Shown here: positions 1 to 8,220 of the stretch, in pieces
Layout: the number at the start of each line of letters is the position of its first letter
Numbering within the stretch: position 1 is the stretch's first letter
Assembly: GCA_964517765.1 (NCBI GenBank)
Contig: CAZFEN010000012.1
Location: 1 to 38,081, forward strand
Direction: 5' to 3'
Source: Hydromicrobium sp964517765
Lineage (GTDB): Bacteria > Actinomycetota > Humimicrobiia > Humimicrobiales > Humimicrobiaceae
Length of the DNA stretch: 38,081 bases
Notes under the pieces: model-generated
The model's input: the letters and a program-made list of their open reading frames with translations, nothing else
Database searches by the model: none
What the model was told of the DNA's origin: nothing
Translations under genes and position numbers: made by a program

Positions 1-35
1 AGAGATTTATCTAAAATATTTTAAAGAGGAGTAAA

Positions 36-986
36 ATGAGAAGCATTTTAACCGTTTACAGAAAAGAGCTTTCTGATCATTTTAGCAGCAATAAATTTTT
101 AATCCTTTTGGCACTTATATATATTGCAGGGCTATCATCGACTTATGTTGCTCTTACCAACATAAGAGAAGCGGCAAGTTCGCTAAGTGATAATGTATTT
201 TTATATCTGTTTACTACCGGCGGGGACATTCTTCCATCTTTTATTACCTTCATCAGTTTTTTCATCCCCATAATCGGTATAATATTTGGTTTTGATGCCA
301 TCAACAGCGAGAAGAATAGTGGTAATCTCAGCAGACTGCTGTCCCAGCCAATTTACAGGGACAGTGTCATAAACGGCAAATTTCTGGCAGGTATTACCAC
401 GCTTACCATAATTATAACCAGTATTGTAATTATCATTTCGGGAGTAGGTCTTTTCGCCATCGGGGTGCCGCCCACTTCGCAGGAAATCTTAAGGATATTC
501 TTCTTTATATTTATATGCATTTTCTATGGCGGATTCTGGATGGGGCTTGCAATATTGTTTTCCGTAATTATGGATAAAACCGCCGCATCGATACTTACTT
601 CCATTGCCATATGGATATTCCTTATGTTCTTCCTTTCAATAATTGCCAATGCTATAGCAAATGCAATGGTCCCGCTTGCGGATAATGCGACGATGGCCGA
701 TCAGATAAAAAATTACACGATAGAACATGGAATCTCAAGAATCTCTCCGGCGACTCTATTTAGCGAGGCTATTACCGTCATGCTCTTACCTGCGGAGGGA
801 GCCGTACTGGTCAATCCGGTGGCATATCAACAATATGCCGGCAGCCAGAATTTATTGAATCCATTATCAATCGGTCAAAGCCTTATTCAGGTATGGCCGC
901 AGCTGGTTGTTATCATTGCGCTGGCAATTATATGCTTTGCCGCATCTTACATAATATTCATGAGGCAGGAAATAAGATCGACATGA
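36..986 (+). CDS. ABC-2 type transporter permease subunit
   Basis: A 316-residue polytopic membrane protein. Its first residues (MRSILTVYRKELSDHF) are the usual amphipathic start of ABC-2 permeases of the YtrC/NosY type. About six hydrophobic spans follow near residues 20-40, 65-90, 115-145, 150-180, 185-215 and 290-310. A motif near residues 85-105 (FGFDAINSEKNSGNLSRLLS) matches the 'E..sGtl..lLs.P' signature of this family. Such permeases pair with a separate ATP-binding subunit, which I infer lies just upstream, outside the window. The start is set by AGAGGAG at 25-31, five bases before ATG. The substrate cannot be read from sequence. The gene ends before a terminator shared with the converging DUF211 gene. 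Confidence 0.85.
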   Translation: MRSILTVYRKELSDHFSSNKFLILLALIYIAGLSSTYVALTNIREAASSLSDNVFLYLFTTGGDILPSFITFISFFIPIIGIIFGFDAINSEKNSGNLSRLLSQPIYRDSVINGKFLAGITTLTIIITSIVIIISGVGLFAIGVPPTSQEILRIFFFIFICIFYGGFWMGLAILFSVIMDKTAASILTSIAIWIFLMFFLSIIANAIANAMVPLADNATMADQIKNYTIEHGISRISPATLFSEAITVMLLPAEGAVLVNPVAYQQYAGSQNLLNPLSIGQSLIQVWPQLVVIIALAIICFAASYIIFMRQEIRST

Positions 987-991
987 GGATA

Positions 992-1050
992 AAGATATCT
1001 ACTTAAAAGATATCGACTTAAAGATATTGAGCTAAATGAGATCGACTTAG
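992..1050. repeat. Short degenerate tandem repeat, four ~15-bp units
   Basis: Directly after the permease stop there are four head-to-tail copies of a unit close to AAGATATCGACTTAA: 992-1006, 1007-1021, 1022-1035 (14 bp) and 1036-1050. The first two differ at one position; the last two are more diverged. The array lies between the stop codon and the terminator hairpin. No coding function is visible. Confidence 0.6.
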
Positions 1051-1053
1051 TAT

Positions 1054-1083
1054 AATTAAGCCCGGCTTAAACCGGGCTTAATT
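1054..1083. terminator. Bidirectional intrinsic terminator
   Basis: A perfect 12-bp inverted repeat, AATTAAGCCCGG at 1054-1065 and CCGGGCTTAATT at 1072-1083, surrounds a 6-nt loop. ATTTT follows on the plus side, and the A/T-rich outer stem supplies U-rich tails on both strands. It lies between the converging permease and DUF211 genes, so it probably ends both transcripts. Confidence 0.85.
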
Positions 1084-1117
1084 ATTTTAAGATATAAATC
1101 CGCTGGATAGTTGTGGA

Positions 1118-1405
1118 TTAATCCTGGTGAGTGGCTGCTTCTTCGATCATGCTTGTTCCTACTGATACCTTGTCGAGGCTGTGGATAGACGCGCCGCTCT
1201 GTTTTATGATCTCTTCCACCTGATCATATTTTATTGAATCACCTTCGCAGGTGATTTTTATATTTTCCACCTTCTGATCCATCTCGATAAGTGAAATGTC
1301 CACTCCATTCACTCCCGGAAGGTCCGCAAGCTGTGATGAGAGGTCTAATATGCTGGGCTTATGAGGTTTCAGAACATCCAGTACCAATCTTCTTATATTT
1401 GCCAA
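1118..1405 (-). CDS. DUF211 family protein (archaeal MTH889-like)
   Basis: I start this 95-residue protein at TTG (1405-1403), because AAAGGAG lies just upstream and the family begins with an IRRLVLDVLKPH-type segment, seen here at residues 4-15. A longer reading to 1468 adds residues with no family match. The pattern LPGVNGVDISLIEMD, then VENIKITCEG, then a C-terminal helix and strand, matches DUF211: a small ferredoxin-like fold known mainly from archaea and crystallised as an oligomer with bound metal ions. Its biochemical role is unknown. It follows the pseudouridine synthase gene by 92 nt and may be its last co-transcribed neighbour. Confidence 0.75.
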   Translation of the reverse strand: MANIRRLVLDVLKPHKPSILDLSSQLADLPGVNGVDISLIEMDQKVENIKITCEGDSIKYDQVEEIIKQSGASIHSLDKVSVGTSMIEEAATHQD

Positions 1406-1497
1406 TTTATTTTCTCCTTTATAAAATTCTAAAAAAACTAATGAAAAGCAAATACCTGATTTCAGCAAGTTAAAATTAATGCCCCAATTTATTCATT

Positions 1498-2481
1498 TTA
1501 ACTCTCCCCCTTATTTACTTTTATATCCTGTTTGTTAGCTCTTAAAATCTTCAAGCATTTGAGCAGATCAGCAGGCAGCTTATCTTCCAGCGCCAGCTTT
1601 TCTCCTGTTACAGGATGCGTAAACTCCAATCTTTTCGCATGTAAAAATTGCCTTTCCAGTCCCAGCTCCTGCGACATTTTGTTTGACTGGCTGGTGCCGT
1701 ATGTTTCGTCTCCCATTACAGGATGGCCAATGTAACTTAAGTGTACTCTTATTTGATGGGTTCTTCCAGTTTCCGGATGAACATCCAGGAGTGTCATATT
1801 TTCGAATTTCTCTGTCACTTCGAACCTTGTTACCGCTTCCCTGCCCCTGTCTATCGATATGCTCATTTTTTTTCTGTCCAGTCTGGAGCGGCCGATCGGA
1901 AGGATTATCTCTCCGTTTTTTTCCGAAAAATTGCCCCACACAAGCGCGGCATAAGTTTTTTTGATTTCTCTTTCCTTGAACTTGTCGGACAGCAGCCGGT
2001 GCGTATTATCATCCTTTGCTATGATAAGAAGCCCCGACGTATCCTTATCCAGCCTGTGCACGATGCCGGCCCTGTCTTTTCCCGGGAGGTTCGAAAGCTT
2101 ATCATAATGATACAGCAGGGCATTTACTATGGTATCTTTTTTGAATCCCGGCACCGGATGAGTCAGCATTCCAGGTTTCTTGGATATTGCCAGAAGATAC
2201 TTATCCTCATAAATTATTTTAAGATTTATCTTTTGTGGTTCAATTTCAGTATGGGAATCGTCTTCTCCGGCGCCTTCGACTGAGATATGGTCATTTTCTG
2301 CAAGTCTGTAGTGTTTGTTTACGACTCTGTCGTTTACTTTAACCTTTTCTTTTCCAATTATATTCTGAATGTGGCTTCTTGAAATATTTTTTGCTTTTAC
2401 GGTCAGGAACTTATCGATCCTCTGCCCGGTGCTTTCGGCATCGACTGTAAAGTTTAAAATGTCTTCTTCTTTCTTACTCAA
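1498..2481 (-). CDS. rluD: RluA/RluD family 23S rRNA pseudouridine synthase
   Basis: This 327-residue protein has an N-terminal S4 RNA-binding domain (about residues 18-75) and a catalytic RluA-type domain. The signature HRLDKDTSG is at 142-150, with D145 the expected catalytic aspartate, and a late GRTHQIRVHLSYIGHPVMGD segment is also typical. The family isomerises uridines in large-subunit rRNA; RluD makes the helix 69 pseudouridines. The S4 domain and length fit RluD, but the exact target site cannot be told from sequence. The start overlaps the lspA stop by 4 bp, so the two are translationally coupled. Confidence 0.9.
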   Translation of the reverse strand: MSKKEEDILNFTVDAESTGQRIDKFLTVKAKNISRSHIQNIIGKEKVKVNDRVVNKHYRLAENDHISVEGAGEDDSHTEIEPQKINLKIIYEDKYLLAISKKPGMLTHPVPGFKKDTIVNALLYHYDKLSNLPGKDRAGIVHRLDKDTSGLLIIAKDDNTHRLLSDKFKEREIKKTYAALVWGNFSEKNGEIILPIGRSRLDRKKMSISIDRGREAVTRFEVTEKFENMTLLDVHPETGRTHQIRVHLSYIGHPVMGDETYGTSQSNKMSQELGLERQFLHAKRLEFTHPVTGEKLALEDKLPADLLKCLKILRANKQDIKVNKGES

Positions 2482-2975
2482 CTCCCTCTTGATTTTTCCT
2501 TCTTAAAATATTCCCTTATTATTATAATTACTAAAAGGCAAAAACCAATTATAAGAGAAAAATCAGCTATATTGAATACAGGAATGAAGCTAAGATTGAT
2601 AAAATCGGTGACTTCTCCCATAAAATATCTGTCGATAAGATTTCCAATCGCCCCGCCGAGGATGAAGCCAAGAGACACGTTATAAAAGGCAAAATTAAGT
2701 TTGAGTATTACTTTAAGGATGATAATAAGGACTATTGCAACAATGGATATTATGGCAAGAATATTTGTATAACCCTGAAACATCCCAAAAGCCGCACCGC
2801 TGTTCTTTACATGGGTTATATAAAGGAGCCCTCTTATTATTTCTATGGAAGGACTGTTTTCGGGAACATTCTGTATTATGAGATTTTTCGTTATCTGATC
2901 TGCAACCAGAACCAGGACTGCTGTAACCAGGAAATATACATTCATGAGAATATTTCTTTTTGCTCTACTTATCAT
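2478..2975 (-). CDS. lspA: Signal peptidase II (prolipoprotein signal peptidase)
   Basis: An inner-membrane aspartic protease that removes signal peptides from diacylated prolipoproteins. The 165-residue protein has four hydrophobic spans and all conserved blocks: NSGAAFG at 58-64, GNLIDRY with catalytic D115, and FNIADFS with catalytic D138. Length is normal. A second ATG at residue 11 is possible, but the first is kept because it lies one base from the ileS stop, a typical coupled arrangement. The order ileS-lspA-rluD is common in Gram-positive bacteria. A likely substrate, the lipoprotein at 14372-14878, is in the same window. Confidence 0.95.
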   Translation of the reverse strand: MISRAKRNILMNVYFLVTAVLVLVADQITKNLIIQNVPENSPSIEIIRGLLYITHVKNSGAAFGMFQGYTNILAIISIVAIVLIIILKVILKLNFAFYNVSLGFILGGAIGNLIDRYFMGEVTDFINLSFIPVFNIADFSLIIGFCLLVIIIIREYFKKEKSRGS

Positions 2976-2976
2976 T

Positions 2977-5900
2977 TTAAACTATGCTCCCTACTACTTT
3001 TATGCCTATCTTTATTTTCATATCATTTACTTTTACTTCTTTTACAAACATACCCTCTTTAAAATCCGGACCCAGAGACTTGCTCAGGGTTTCTTTCATT
3101 ATATAATCTTTAAATTTTTTTATTATATTATCTTTTATCCCCGATCCCAATGCTGTTTCTATGGTATTTTCTATTTGGAATCCCGCTTCTTTTCTCAGGT
3201 TCTGTATCTGATGAACGAGTTCCCTGCAGAATCCTTCTTCAACAAGGTCCGCTGATATGGAGGTAGAAAGTCCCACAGTAAATTCTCCGTCGGTCTCTAC
3301 TCCGAATCCTTCTTTATTTTTTATATCAACAAGCACTTCCTGCGGCAGCAGCTCCATTTTTTTACCGTCTACGACAAGGCTTATGTTTTTATCATTTTTA
3401 ACCTTTAGCGCGGTGCGGACCGGATTTTCCGAAAGCAGGGCGCCCTTTATTTTGGGAACAAGGGAACCGTATTTTTTACCGACAAGCGCAAGGTTTGGTT
3501 TTATGTCATAAGAAACTAACTCCTCAAGCCCTGCTGCAAATTCTATTTCTCTGACATTGAGTTCACTTGCTATCACATCCTTGAAATGATTTATGGCTTC
3601 TTTTTTCTTTGCATCGCTGTCAAAATATACAAGCACCTTTTCAATAGGCTGCCTGATCTTTATATTGACCTTGCTTCTTACCGCTCTTCCCAGCCCCACT
3701 ATTTTCCGGGCGGTGTCCATTTTAAAGTTCAGATCTTCATCTATCATGTTTTCATCAGCTGCCGGATAACTTTCAAGGTGCACGCTTTCTTCTCCCTTAC
3801 CGAAACTTCCGGTAAGGTTTTTATAAATTTCATCGCTCAGGAAAGGTGTAAAGGGCGCACACAGCCTGGAGATTGTTACCAGGCATTCATAGAGTGTTTT
3901 ATAGGCGCTTATTTTGTCTTTGTCTTCTTCGCTCTTCCAGAATCTTCTCCTGCTTCTTCTTACGTACCAGTTCGATAGGACATCGGTAAAATCCTGTATT
4001 GCCTTTCCGCTTTCAGTGACATTGAAATCATCCATAAGTTCATTTACTTTTTTTATTGTAAGGTTAAGCTCTGATATGATCCATCTGTCGATCTCGAATC
4101 TACCGCCTACCTCAAGGTCATGCTGGTAAGGATCGAAATTGTCTATATTGGCATATATCACAAAGAATGAATAAGTGTTCCATAAGGTAAGTATGAATTT
4201 TCTCACCACTTCATCGATTGCTTTACTTGAGAAATTCTTGGATAACCATGGCGACACGCCGGTAAAGAAATACCACCGGAGCGCATCGGCTCCCTGCTTG
4301 TTCAGGACTTCCCACGGATTTATGACATTACCTTTGGATTTGGACATTTTCTGTCCGCTTTCATCATTTATAAGGCCAAGGCAAAGAACGTTTTTATAGC
4401 ACGATTTTTTAAACAGCAATGTGGAAATGGCAAGCAGTGTGTAGAACCATCCCCTCGTCTGATCTATGGCTTCGGCTATGAAATCTGCCGGGAAATTATC
4501 CTTGAACATCTCTTTATTTTCAAAAGGATAATGATACTGCGCATAGGGCATCGAACCGGAATCGAACCATACATCTATTACTTCGGACACCCTTTTCATG
4601 TCTTTGCCGCACTGAGGGCATTTTATTACAATATCATCAACATAGGGCCTGTGCAGGTCCAGATTTTCGGGGATCGTCCCTGCGGCCTCCTTTAGTTCGG
4701 CAATACTGCCTATGCAGATCTTATGACCGTTTTCATCCGTCCACACCGGAAGAGGCGTTCCCCAGTATCTTTCCCTCGTAAGGGCCCAGTCGACATTGTT
4801 TTCGAGCCATTTACCGAATCTTCCGTGTTTTATATATTCCGGATACCAGTTTACTTCTTCATTGGATTTTAAAAGATCATCTTTTATCTGCGAGGTCTTT
4901 ATGTACCAGCTCTTCCTGGCATAATACATCAGCCTGCTGCTGCATCTCCAGCAGAATGGATAGGAGTGCTGTATTTTTTTGATACTGAAAAGAAGACCCC
5001 TTGATTTAAGGTCCTCTATGATTTTCGGGTTTGCTTCTTCTATGCCCATACCGGCAAAACCTTTAACCTTCTCTTTAAACTTTCCTTCTTCATCTACCAT
5101 CTGCACGACCGGAAGGTTGTTTTCCTTTCCGGCATTCATATCGTCTTCGCCAAAAGCCGGCGCTATGTGCACGATACCGGAACCCTCCCCATCTGATACG
5201 AAGTCTCCTCCAATTATTTTGAATGCGTTACTGTTGCCGTCCGCATAATCATAAAGCGGCGTGTACCGGGAAGAGATAAGACTGCTTCCTTTAAAATCTC
5301 CGACAATCTTATAACCGGTCCCGTCTCCCAGGACCTCTGTAAGTAATTTTTTTGCAAGTATCAGATTCTCGCCTTTATGCTCCACTTCCACATAATCGGA
5401 TTTTTTATTTACCGCACCTGCAACATTGGAAATCAGCGTCCAGGGAGTTGTGGTCCATACAAGGAAAAAAGTGTTTTTCTTTTCGGCGTGAGGGAATTTT
5501 ACTATGACCGAATAGTCTTCTACGTCGCTGTAACCCAGCGCCGTTTCGTGGGATGAAAGTGGCGTTCCGCAGCGCGGGCAGTAAGGAACGATCTTGTAAT
5601 CCTCGTATAATAAATTTTTATCCCATATGGTTTTCAGGATCCACCATACGGTTTCGATATAATTGTTTTTAAATGTGAAATAGGCATTATCCATGTCCAG
5701 CCAGAATCCGATGCGCTCGGTAAGTTTCTTCCAGTCTTCCTCATATTTCATAACGCTCTGCCTGCAGAGACTGTTGAATTTTTCGATGCCGATTTCTTCT
5801 ATTTCCTTTTTTGAATTTATTTTGAGTTGTTTTTCTACCTCAATTTCCACAGGAAGCCCGTGCGTATCCCAGCCTGCTTTTCTCTGCACATAATAACCTT

Positions 5901-6123
5901 TCATTGTCTTGTATCTTGGGAAAATATCCTTAAAGACACGCGATAGGACATGATGTACCCCTGGCACCCCGTTTGCGGTCGGCGGCCCTTCGTAGAAGAC
6001 AAACCTCTTCTTTCCTTCGGTTTTTTTCAGGCTTTTTTCAAAAATCTTGCTGCTTTTCCAGAAATCGAGGATTTTTTCTTCCAGCTTTACCAGGTTTACC
6101 TGACTGTCAACTTTTTTGAACAT
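2977..6123 (-). CDS. ileS: Isoleucyl-tRNA synthetase, long form
   Basis: Class I synthetase charging tRNA-Ile in the cytoplasm. The 1048-residue chain has PPTANGVPGVHHV at about 47-59, where GVHH stands in for HIGH, a CP1 editing insertion, WFDSGSMPYAQ, and GQKMSKSKGNV with KMSKS near 593-597. An anticodon-binding domain and a C-terminal extension follow. The length and the PG-[IV]-HH motif are those of the second, eukaryote/archaea-like IleS type rather than the ~930-residue bacterial type with a C-terminal zinc site. This type is often associated with mupirocin tolerance; that is an inference here. The 106-nt upstream region is too short for a T-box and shows none. AAAGG lies about 10 nt before the ATG. 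Confidence 0.95.
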   Translation of the reverse strand: MFKKVDSQVNLVKLEEKILDFWKSSKIFEKSLKKTEGKKRFVFYEGPPTANGVPGVHHVLSRVFKDIFPRYKTMKGYYVQRKAGWDTHGLPVEIEVEKQLKINSKKEIEEIGIEKFNSLCRQSVMKYEEDWKKLTERIGFWLDMDNAYFTFKNNYIETVWWILKTIWDKNLLYEDYKIVPYCPRCGTPLSSHETALGYSDVEDYSVIVKFPHAEKKNTFFLVWTTTPWTLISNVAGAVNKKSDYVEVEHKGENLILAKKLLTEVLGDGTGYKIVGDFKGSSLISSRYTPLYDYADGNSNAFKIIGGDFVSDGEGSGIVHIAPAFGEDDMNAGKENNLPVVQMVDEEGKFKEKVKGFAGMGIEEANPKIIEDLKSRGLLFSIKKIQHSYPFCWRCSSRLMYYARKSWYIKTSQIKDDLLKSNEEVNWYPEYIKHGRFGKWLENNVDWALTRERYWGTPLPVWTDENGHKICIGSIAELKEAAGTIPENLDLHRPYVDDIVIKCPQCGKDMKRVSEVIDVWFDSGSMPYAQYHYPFENKEMFKDNFPADFIAEAIDQTRGWFYTLLAISTLLFKKSCYKNVLCLGLINDESGQKMSKSKGNVINPWEVLNKQGADALRWYFFTGVSPWLSKNFSSKAIDEVVRKFILTLWNTYSFFVIYANIDNFDPYQHDLEVGGRFEIDRWIISELNLTIKKVNELMDDFNVTESGKAIQDFTDVLSNWYVRRSRRRFWKSEEDKDKISAYKTLYECLVTISRLCAPFTPFLSDEIYKNLTGSFGKGEESVHLESYPAADENMIDEDLNFKMDTARKIVGLGRAVRSKVNIKIRQPIEKVLVYFDSDAKKKEAINHFKDVIASELNVREIEFAAGLEELVSYDIKPNLALVGKKYGSLVPKIKGALLSENPVRTALKVKNDKNISLVVDGKKMELLPQEVLVDIKNKEGFGVETDGEFTVGLSTSISADLVEEGFCRELVHQIQNLRKEAGFQIENTIETALGSGIKDNIIKKFKDYIMKETLSKSLGPDFKEGMFVKEVKVNDMKIKIGIKVVGSIV

Positions 6124-6229
6124 AAATAGTACCTTTGCATGTTTCTTCTTGTAAAAAACGACCAGAATTTAATAAAAATTCCACCGAAACTCTGCCGAAA
6201 AACTGTTTAATAGATTTTATATAATAAGT

Positions 6230-7030
6230 CTAATTTTGTATAGGGGAAATGTCTTTATTTACGATAAGTCCCGAGAGGATTTTAGCCGATCTTACGGCCT
6301 GAGCTTTATAATGATTGTTGAAATAAATGTATGTTTTTTTGGTTTTAGCCGCCACTTCTTTAACCCTGGGCACCCACTCGCTCAGTTCTTCTTTATTGTA
6401 AGAATAATCGTATCTCTGATATGAATATTTTGGGTTCCACCAGTTAAATTCGTTTCTTCCGTGAAATCTTATGTAACCGGTATCACTCGTACAGATACTT
6501 GTTGGCGGGAGGAGCCCTTCCAGTCCGGGTTCGTCCACATTGCAGAATCCTATATTCAGGTTTTTTAAATGATCTATGGTTTCATCATTGAGCCAGCTTG
6601 CATGTCTGAATTCCGCACAGAGATCCAGTTCCCTGAAATTTTCTCTGACGTTCGTCAAATAATCACAGTTTGCTTTGCTGAATTTAAATGCCCATGGAAA
6701 CTGCAGGAGTACCGGTCCCAGCCTGTTTTCTTCTATAAGCGGCTGCAGTGAATAGATGAACTTTCTGGTATCTTCTTCTTTCGAATCCCTTGTATGGGTG
6801 ACGCCGCTGTGGGCCTTCACAGAAAAAACGAAATCCCCTTTGACTTTTTTTACCATGTTTTTGAATATAGCGGGGTATGGAAGACAGTAATAGGTAAAAT
6901 TTAGCTCGACTGTGTTGAATACAGTACTATAGAAGCTCAGCTGGTCCTTTTTGTCCAGTTCCGCAGGATAAAATTCGATGTTCCAATCTGCATAACTGTA
7001 TCCTGAAGTACCAACAAAAACATTTTCCAT
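6230..7030 (-). CDS. DUF72 domain protein (YecE family)
   Basis: A 266-residue protein beginning GTSGYSYADWNIEFYP, the family hallmark. Other DUF72 features are the NTVELNFTYY segment, FVFSVKAHSGVTH, LGPVLLQFPWAF and the late RFHGRN and YIYFNNHYKAQAVRSA motifs. The fold is a TIM-like barrel; no enzymatic activity is established, although conserved polar residues line the barrel mouth. It begins four bases after the trxA stop, so the two are almost certainly co-transcribed. It is separated from ileS by 106 nt. Confidence 0.9.
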   Translation of the reverse strand: MENVFVGTSGYSYADWNIEFYPAELDKKDQLSFYSTVFNTVELNFTYYCLPYPAIFKNMVKKVKGDFVFSVKAHSGVTHTRDSKEEDTRKFIYSLQPLIEENRLGPVLLQFPWAFKFSKANCDYLTNVRENFRELDLCAEFRHASWLNDETIDHLKNLNIGFCNVDEPGLEGLLPPTSICTSDTGYIRFHGRNEFNWWNPKYSYQRYDYSYNKEELSEWVPRVKEVAAKTKKTYIYFNNHYKAQAVRSAKILSGLIVNKDISPIQN

Positions 7031-7034
7031 TAAC

Positions 7035-7361
7035 TTATAAAAAGCTTGATATCTCGGTTAATATTTTATCTTTGGACATAACTCCGATAAACTTTTTGAC
7101 TAATTCACCGTTCTTGAAAAGCAGCAGTGTCGGGATACTGCTTATACTGTATTTCATCGCGGTATCTCTATTATCATCGACATTGAGCTTTCCGATTTTT
7201 AACTGATCGCCTTTTTCTACAGCCAGTTTTTCAAGCTCCGGGGTAATCATTATGCATGGACCGCACCAGACTGCCCAGAAATCAACAAGAACGGGCTTAG
7301 GTGAATTAATCACTTCGCTTTCGAAATTAGAATCTGTTAATTGAATAAATGCTTCGGACAT
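7035..7361 (-). CDS. trxA: Thioredoxin
   Basis: A 108-residue single-domain thioredoxin. FWAVWCGPC contains the active-site CGPC at residues 33-36, and the cis-proline is P77 in SSIPTLLLF. It carries dithiol-disulfide exchange for cytosolic proteins. There is no signal peptide or membrane segment. It lies between the DUF6812 gene (35 nt upstream) and the DUF72 gene (4 nt downstream), probably transcribed from the promoter at 7692-7720. AAGGAAAAA precedes the ATG. Confidence 0.95.
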   Translation of the reverse strand: MSEAFIQLTDSNFESEVINSPKPVLVDFWAVWCGPCIMITPELEKLAVEKGDQLKIGKLNVDDNRDTAMKYSISSIPTLLLFKNGELVKKFIGVMSKDKILTEISSFL

Positions 7362-7396
7362 TTTTTCCTTTCTTTATTATTATTACAAATGAGAGA

Positions 7397-7657
7397 TCAT
7401 AGATATTCTATCATCTCTATTTTTTCCACATTTATAAATACAATCTCCCTTCTGGTATTATTCCCATCATCCATAACCTTTCCAATCTCGCTAATATATT
7501 GCACTTCTGCATTGCTTACCGGTATGAATTTATTTTTCTGGGAGGTTATGTAATCACTCAGCCTTCCAGCCGCCAGAGTGAAGATTGTACCTCTGACAAT
7601 AGAAGACTCCGTCTTAATCTTTACTCTTACTTTTTGTTTTTCGATTTTCATTTGCAT
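7397..7657 (-). CDS. DUF6812-like small protein
   Basis: An 86-residue protein that I start at ATG 7657 because GGAGG lies 10 nt upstream. A longer reading from TTG at 7720 is ruled out by the promoter: that TTG is itself the first three bases of the -35 box. The chain is beta-rich, with VRVKIKTESSIVRG near the start and a RLSDYI..KNKFIPV core, then a strand segment EIVFINVEKIEMIE. The pattern resembles DUF6812, small beta-barrel-like proteins of unknown function in Actinobacteria- and Chloroflexi-type genomes; the family name is from memory. It heads the trxA-DUF72 transcript. Confidence 0.6.
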   Translation of the reverse strand: MQMKIEKQKVRVKIKTESSIVRGTIFTLAAGRLSDYITSQKNKFIPVSNAEVQYISEIGKVMDDGNNTRREIVFINVEKIEMIEYL

Positions 7658-7691
7658 GACTTTGGAACCTCCGTTTATGATTCTTAAAATG

Positions 7692-7720
7692 ATATTAACA
7701 GAGCCGTTTTTTTTAGTCAA
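7692..7720 (-). promoter_or_regulatory. Promoter of the DUF6812-trxA-DUF72 transcript
   Basis: On the minus strand TTGACT (7720-7715) and TAATAT (7697-7692) are 17 bp apart, a near-consensus sigma-70-type promoter. Transcription should begin near 7685, leaving a leader of about 28 nt that contains GGAGG before the ATG at 7657. Confidence 0.75.
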
Positions 7721-7846
7721 TAAAACGGGAGTATTTTGCTTTCCAAAACAGCATCGCAGCCATTTAAAAAAATATTGCGGTGATACTTCGGATACAAGAT
7801 TATCATATCCTGAATTAATTTTTATTATAAATTTATTAAATTTGTA

Positions 7847-7874
7847 TTGATATTATATGGAAATATACTATAAT
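7847..7874 (+). promoter_or_regulatory. Promoter of the small cysteine-rich protein, with repeated -10
   Basis: TTGATA (7847-7852) and TATAAT (7869-7874) are separated by 16 bp. The ten bases TATAATAACC occur twice in tandem (7869-7878 and 7879-7888), giving a second possible -10 ten bases downstream. A strong AAGGAGG follows at 7903-7909. Confidence 0.7.
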
Positions 7875-7913
7875 AACCTATAATAACCGTAATTCAATTT
7901 TTAAGGAGGCCAA

Positions 7914-8207
7914 ATGTATAAATGTCTGGAGTGTGGAAATACTTATAAGTTCGTTGGAACCGTAAGAGAGGAAGGAAATGCTTTTATTTATCAGAATTCC
8001 CCGGATAAGGATGTGAATAAGTGCAAGGAAAAGGAAAAAAATAAGTATAACGATAAAGAAAAGAATAACAATAAAGGGACGGACACTGATAAAGTTATTA
8101 TGGACTGTCTCACGTGGGCCTTTTTAACTTCGGACGGCCAGTGGAAATGCTCACATAACGTAACCAGATGTTTTTACTGCAACTCAAAAAAAATAGGGCA
8201 GTTCTGA
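7914..8207 (+). CDS. Small cysteine-rich putative zinc-ribbon protein
   Basis: An unrecognised 97-residue protein. It opens with MYKCLECGNTYKFVG, a CxxC knuckle of rubredoxin/zinc-ribbon type. It ends with a second cysteine group, KCSHNVTRCFYCNSKK, containing CFYC. The two knuckles are joined by a lysine- and asparagine-rich, low-complexity linker (about residues 35-58, KEKEKNKYNDKEKNNNK) and a short hydrophobic stretch, MDCLTWAFLTSDGQW. Four CxxC cysteines could bind one zinc; C65, C79 and C86 are additional. No membrane segment or signal peptide. It has its own near-consensus promoter and an AAGGAGG ribosome site, so it is likely a real, well-expressed gene. Function unknown. Confidence 0.75.
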   Translation: MYKCLECGNTYKFVGTVREEGNAFIYQNSPDKDVNKCKEKEKNKYNDKEKNNNKGTDTDKVIMDCLTWAFLTSDGQWKCSHNVTRCFYCNSKKIGQF

Positions 8208-8220
8208 CAGCTGTAAAATA

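Noticed and set aside
6124..6229. T-box riboswitch before ileS
   Set aside because: Only 106 nt separate the genes, with no specifier loop, T-box sequence or terminator hairpin.
7658..7720. Longer N terminus of the DUF6812-like protein from TTG 7720
   Set aside because: The TTG is the -35 box of a near-consensus promoter, and GGAGG lies before the ATG at 7657.
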